Positions 60,651 through 64,000 of a DNA stretch of 64,000 bases are shown piece by piece. The notes below the pieces were generated by a model, which did no database searches, was not told the DNA's origin, and worked only from the letters and a program-made list of their open reading frames with translations. Origin of the DNA: Omphiscola glabra (taxonomy: Eukaryota; Mollusca; Gastropoda; Lymnaeidae); NCBI GenBank assembly GCA_964017045.1, contig OZ024808.1, forward strand, positions 8,689,284 to 8,753,283. Reading direction: 5' to 3'. Position numbers and translations under genes: made by a program. Numbering within the stretch: the stretch's first letter is position 1; the number at the start of each line of letters is the position of its first letter.

Positions 60651-63600
60651 ACATTTACAACTAAATCTAAAAGTCCATCTACAACTGCAACTACATCAGC
60701 TACATCTAAAACTACATCTACTTCTACAACTACATATAAAACTAAATCTACAACTGCAACTACAACACCTACATCTAAAACTACATCTCAATCTTCATCT
60801 ACAACTACATCTAAAACTTCATTTACAACTGCAACTACATCAGCTACATCTAAAACTACATCTACAACTACATCTACAACTACATCTAAAACTACATCTA
60901 CAACAAACTACATCAGCTACATCCCAATCTTCATCTACAACTACATCTAAAACTTCATTTACAACTGCAACTACATCAGCTTAATCTAAAACTACATCTC
61001 CAACTACATCTACAACTACATCTAGAACTACATCTACAACTGCATCAGCTACATCTAAAACTACATCCACAACAGCAACTACATCAGCTAATTATAAAAC
61101 TACATCTACAACTGCAACTAAATCAGATACATCTAAAACTACATCGACAACTACATATAAAACTACATCTAAAACAACTACAACTACATCAGCTACATCT
61201 AAAACTACATCTAAAACTGTACCTACAGCAGCTACATCTAAAACTACGTCTACAATTACATCTAAAACTACATCTACAACTACATCTAAAACTACATCTA
61301 CAACTGCAACTACATCAGCTACATATAAAACTACATCTAAATCTACACCTTAAACTACATCTACAATTGCAAGTACATCAACTACATCTAAAGCTACATC
61401 TAAAACTACATCTACAACTACATCTGCAACTACATCTAAAACTACAACTACAACTGCAACTACATCAGCTACATCGAAAACTACATCTCCATCTACATTT
61501 AAAAATACATCTACAACTGCACCTACATAAGCTACATCAAAAACTACATCTAAAACTACAAATACAACTACATCTACAACTGCAACTACATAAGCTACAT
61601 CTAAAACGACATATACAACTACATCTAAAACTACATCTACAACTGCAACTACATCGGCTACATCTAAAACTACATCTACAACTTCATCAACAACTACATT
61701 TACATCTATAACTACATTAACAACTACTATAAAACTAAATCTACAACTGCAACTGCATCAGCTACATCTAAAACAACATCTACAAATACATCTACAACTA
61801 CATCTAAAACTACATCTGAAACTGTAACTAAATTAGCTACATCTAAAACTACATCTAAATCTACATCTACATCTAAAACTAAATCTACAACTGCAACTAC
61901 ATCAGCTATATCTAAAGCTACATCTAAAACTACATCTACAACTACATATAAAACTACATCTAAAACTACATCTACAACTATATCTACAACATCTAAAATA
62001 ACAACTACAACTGCAACTACGTCAGCTACATCTAAAACTACATCTCCAACTACATCTAAAACTACATCTACAACTGCAACTACATCAGCTACATCAAAAA
62101 CTACATCTAAAACTACAAATACAACTACATCTACGACTGCAACTATATCAGCTACATCTAAAACTACATCTAAAACTACATCTACAACTAAAATTACATC
62201 TACAACTACATATAAAACTACATCTAAAACTACATCTACAACTATATCTACAACTACATCTAAAACTACAAATACAACTGCAACATCATCAGCTACATCT
62301 AAAATCTTATATACAACTACATCTACAACTGCATCTAAAACTACATCTACAACTATATCAACTACATCTACAACTTCATCAACAACTACATCTACAACTA
62401 CATCTAAAACTACCTCTATAACTGCGACTACATCAGCTAGGTCTAAAACTACATCTACAACTACATCTGCAACTACATCAGCTACATCTAAAACTACATC
62501 TACAACTAAATCTACAACTACATCTAAAACAACAATTACAACTGCAACTACATCTAAAACAACTACATCTAAAACTACATCTACAACTGCAAATACATAA
62601 GATAAATCTAAAAATACTTTACAACTACATCTAAAACTACATCTAAAACTGCAAAGACAACAGTTACATCTAAAACTACATCTACTTCTACAACTACTAT
62701 TAAACTACATCTACAACTGCAACTAAATCAGCTACATCTAAAACTACATCTCCAACTACATCTAAAACTACATCTACAACTGCAACTACATCAGCTACAT
62801 CTAAAACTACATCTACAACTGAAACTATATCAGCTACATCTAAAACTACATCTAAAACTACATCTACAACTACAACTACAATTACATCTACAAGTACATA
62901 TAAAACTACATCTAAAACTACATCTACAACTATATCTACAACTACATCTAAAACTACAAATACACCTGCAACTACATCAGCTACATCTAAAACTACATTT
63001 ACAAGTGCAACTACATCAGCTACATCTAAAACTACATCTACAACTGCAACTACATCAGCTACATCTAAAACTACATTTACAAGTGCAACTACATCAGCTA
63101 CATCTAAAACTACATCTACAACTGCAACTACATCAGCTACATCTAAAACTAAAACTACAACTACATTTACAACTACTTTTAAAACTACATCTACAACTGC
63201 AACTACATCAGCTACATCTAAAACTACATCTACAACTACATCTAAAACTACATCTACGACTGCAACTACATCAGCTACATCTAAAACTACATCTAAAACA
63301 AAACCTACAACTGCAACTAAATCAGCTACATCTAAAACTACATCTACAAATACATCTAAAACTACATCTACAATTGCAACTACATCAGCTACATCTAAAA
63401 CTACATCTACAACTGAAACTATATCAGCTACATCTAAAACTACATCTAAAACTACATCTACAACTACAACTACAATTACATCTACAACTACATATAAAAC
63501 TACATCTAAAACTACATCTACAACTATATCTACAACTACATCTAAAACTGCAAATACAACTGCAACTACATCAGCTACATCTAAAACTACATTTACAAGT

Positions 63601-64000
63601 GCAACTACATCAGCTACATCTTAAACAACATATACAACATCTACAACTACATCTAAAACTACATCTACAACTGCAACTATATCAACTATATCTACAACTT
63701 CATCAACAACTACATCTACAACTACAGCTAAAACTACCTCTACAGCTGCAACTACATCAGCTACGTCTAAAACTACATCTACAAATACATCTACAAGTAC
63801 ATCTAAAACTACATCTCCAACTGCATTTAAATCAGCTACATCTAAAACTACATCTAAATCTACATCCACAACTACATCTAAAACTACAACTTCAATTGCA
63901 AGTACATTAGCTACATCGAAAACTACATCTAAATCTACATCTACAACTACATCTAAAAGTACATCTACAACTGCAACTATATCAGCTACATCTACAACTA
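60651..64000. repeat. Mixed right-family satellite to window end
   Basis: 12-mer array. 61.0-61.2 kb matches 51.6-51.8 kb (agcaactacatcagctaattat). 62.25-62.7 kb matches 57.25-57.7 kb (offset 5,002). 62.75-63.2 kb matches 56.57-57.0 kb (offset about 6,188), so these two blocks are in swapped order. The array runs off the end of the window. No gene is visible. Confidence 0.8.

Larger units (their letters stand above)
52121..62314. repeat. Right-family HOR marker, 6 copies
   Basis: aaaatcttatatac starts at 52,121, 53,861, 55,697, 57,299, 60,018 and 62,301. Each time it is preceded by gcaacatcatcagctac and followed by atatcaactac, cttcatcaacaac and acctctataac blocks. I see no copy of it left of 52 kb, so it tags a second HOR family. 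Confidence 0.9.
1..64000. repeat. Satellite array, 6/12-bp base unit, G-depleted + strand
   Basis: Everything except 1949-2380 and 9365-9796 is built from acatctaaaact and acatctacaact units. Blocks containing actgcaactacatcagct are interspersed. Common variants are acattt, acatat, aaaagt, acaatt and tccaact. The + strand carries only a few percent G, nearly all in gca, gct and agt, and CpG is confined to rare acg and tcg variants. The repeat phase is mostly a multiple of 3 or 6, with scattered 1-2 base indels (for example five A's near 58,340). No unique sequence and no gene-like codon diversity appears anywhere in the array. What is seen is a simple satellite with nested higher-order structure. 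That it is constitutive heterochromatin is inference. It continues past both window ends. Confidence 0.97.

Noticed and set aside
63005..63910. 301-codon open frame on the + strand (Leu/His/Gln/Lys), with shorter relatives at 13,382, 13,996, 19,074, 37,437, 54,981 and 56,817
   Set aside because: cta-cat-cta-aaa phase of the satellite, closed only where acatctataact appears. There is no domain, signal or amino-acid diversity, and starts are non-ATG repeat codons.
1..64000. CRISPR-like array of short repeats
   Set aside because: There are no unique spacers. Both repeat and spacer positions are variants of the same 12-mer, and no cas genes are present.

Overview
The whole 64 kb is one continuous block of satellite-type tandem repeat DNA. 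The only interruptions are two copies of a 432-bp element that looks like a solo long terminal repeat (LTR). I see no credible protein-coding gene, rRNA, tRNA or CRISPR array. The LTR element and the satellite organisation point to a nuclear chromosome of a eukaryote, in a heterochromatic (centromeric, pericentromeric or subtelomeric) setting. The sequence does not let me name the taxon.

The base unit is a 6/12-mer (acatct + aaaact or acaact). A longer block built around actgcaactacatcagct is interspersed at irregular intervals. The + strand is almost free of G (a few percent) and rich in A, so strand asymmetry is extreme and CpG is rare. Variants of the unit are combined into higher-order repeats (HORs) from about 240 bp to more than 7 kb. 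These are themselves duplicated, which gives a nested structure.

Layout. 1-13,670: a super-repeat of about 7.4-7.9 kb present about 1.6 times; each copy carries the LTR element (1949-2380 and 9365-9796). 13,671-24,190: a super-repeat of about 5.1-5.5 kb in two copies. 24,190-26,842: mixed array with a 240-bp tandem pair. 26,843-29,607: an 840-bp HOR in 3.3 copies with no difference between copies. 30,271-34,842: a 2,286-bp tandem pair. 34,843-48,500: mixed array with a spaced duplication 3,021 bp apart. 48,500-51,110: two copies of a segment 1.78 kb apart. 53,155-56,852: a 1,836-bp tandem pair, with a diverged third copy at 59.1-60.6 kb. The rest, to 64,000, is rearranged pieces of the same right-hand family. 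A marker sequence unique to the left family (14 copies) stops after 46 kb, and another marker (6 copies) is confined to 52-62.4 kb, so two HOR families meet at about 46-48 kb.

The strongest single result concerns the element. It starts TG, ends CA, and is flanked on both sides by ATCTA. Other HOR copies in this window contain the same flanks joined with one ATCTA and no element, so they act as in-window empty sites. Both element copies share the same flanks, so there was one insertion followed by duplication of the surrounding satellite. The copies differ at 6 of 432 positions.

Long open frames exist in four of the six frames (Leu/His/Gln, Val/Asp, Thr/Ser and Cys/Ser/Arg translations). They are a direct consequence of the repeat composition and I do not annotate them as genes.
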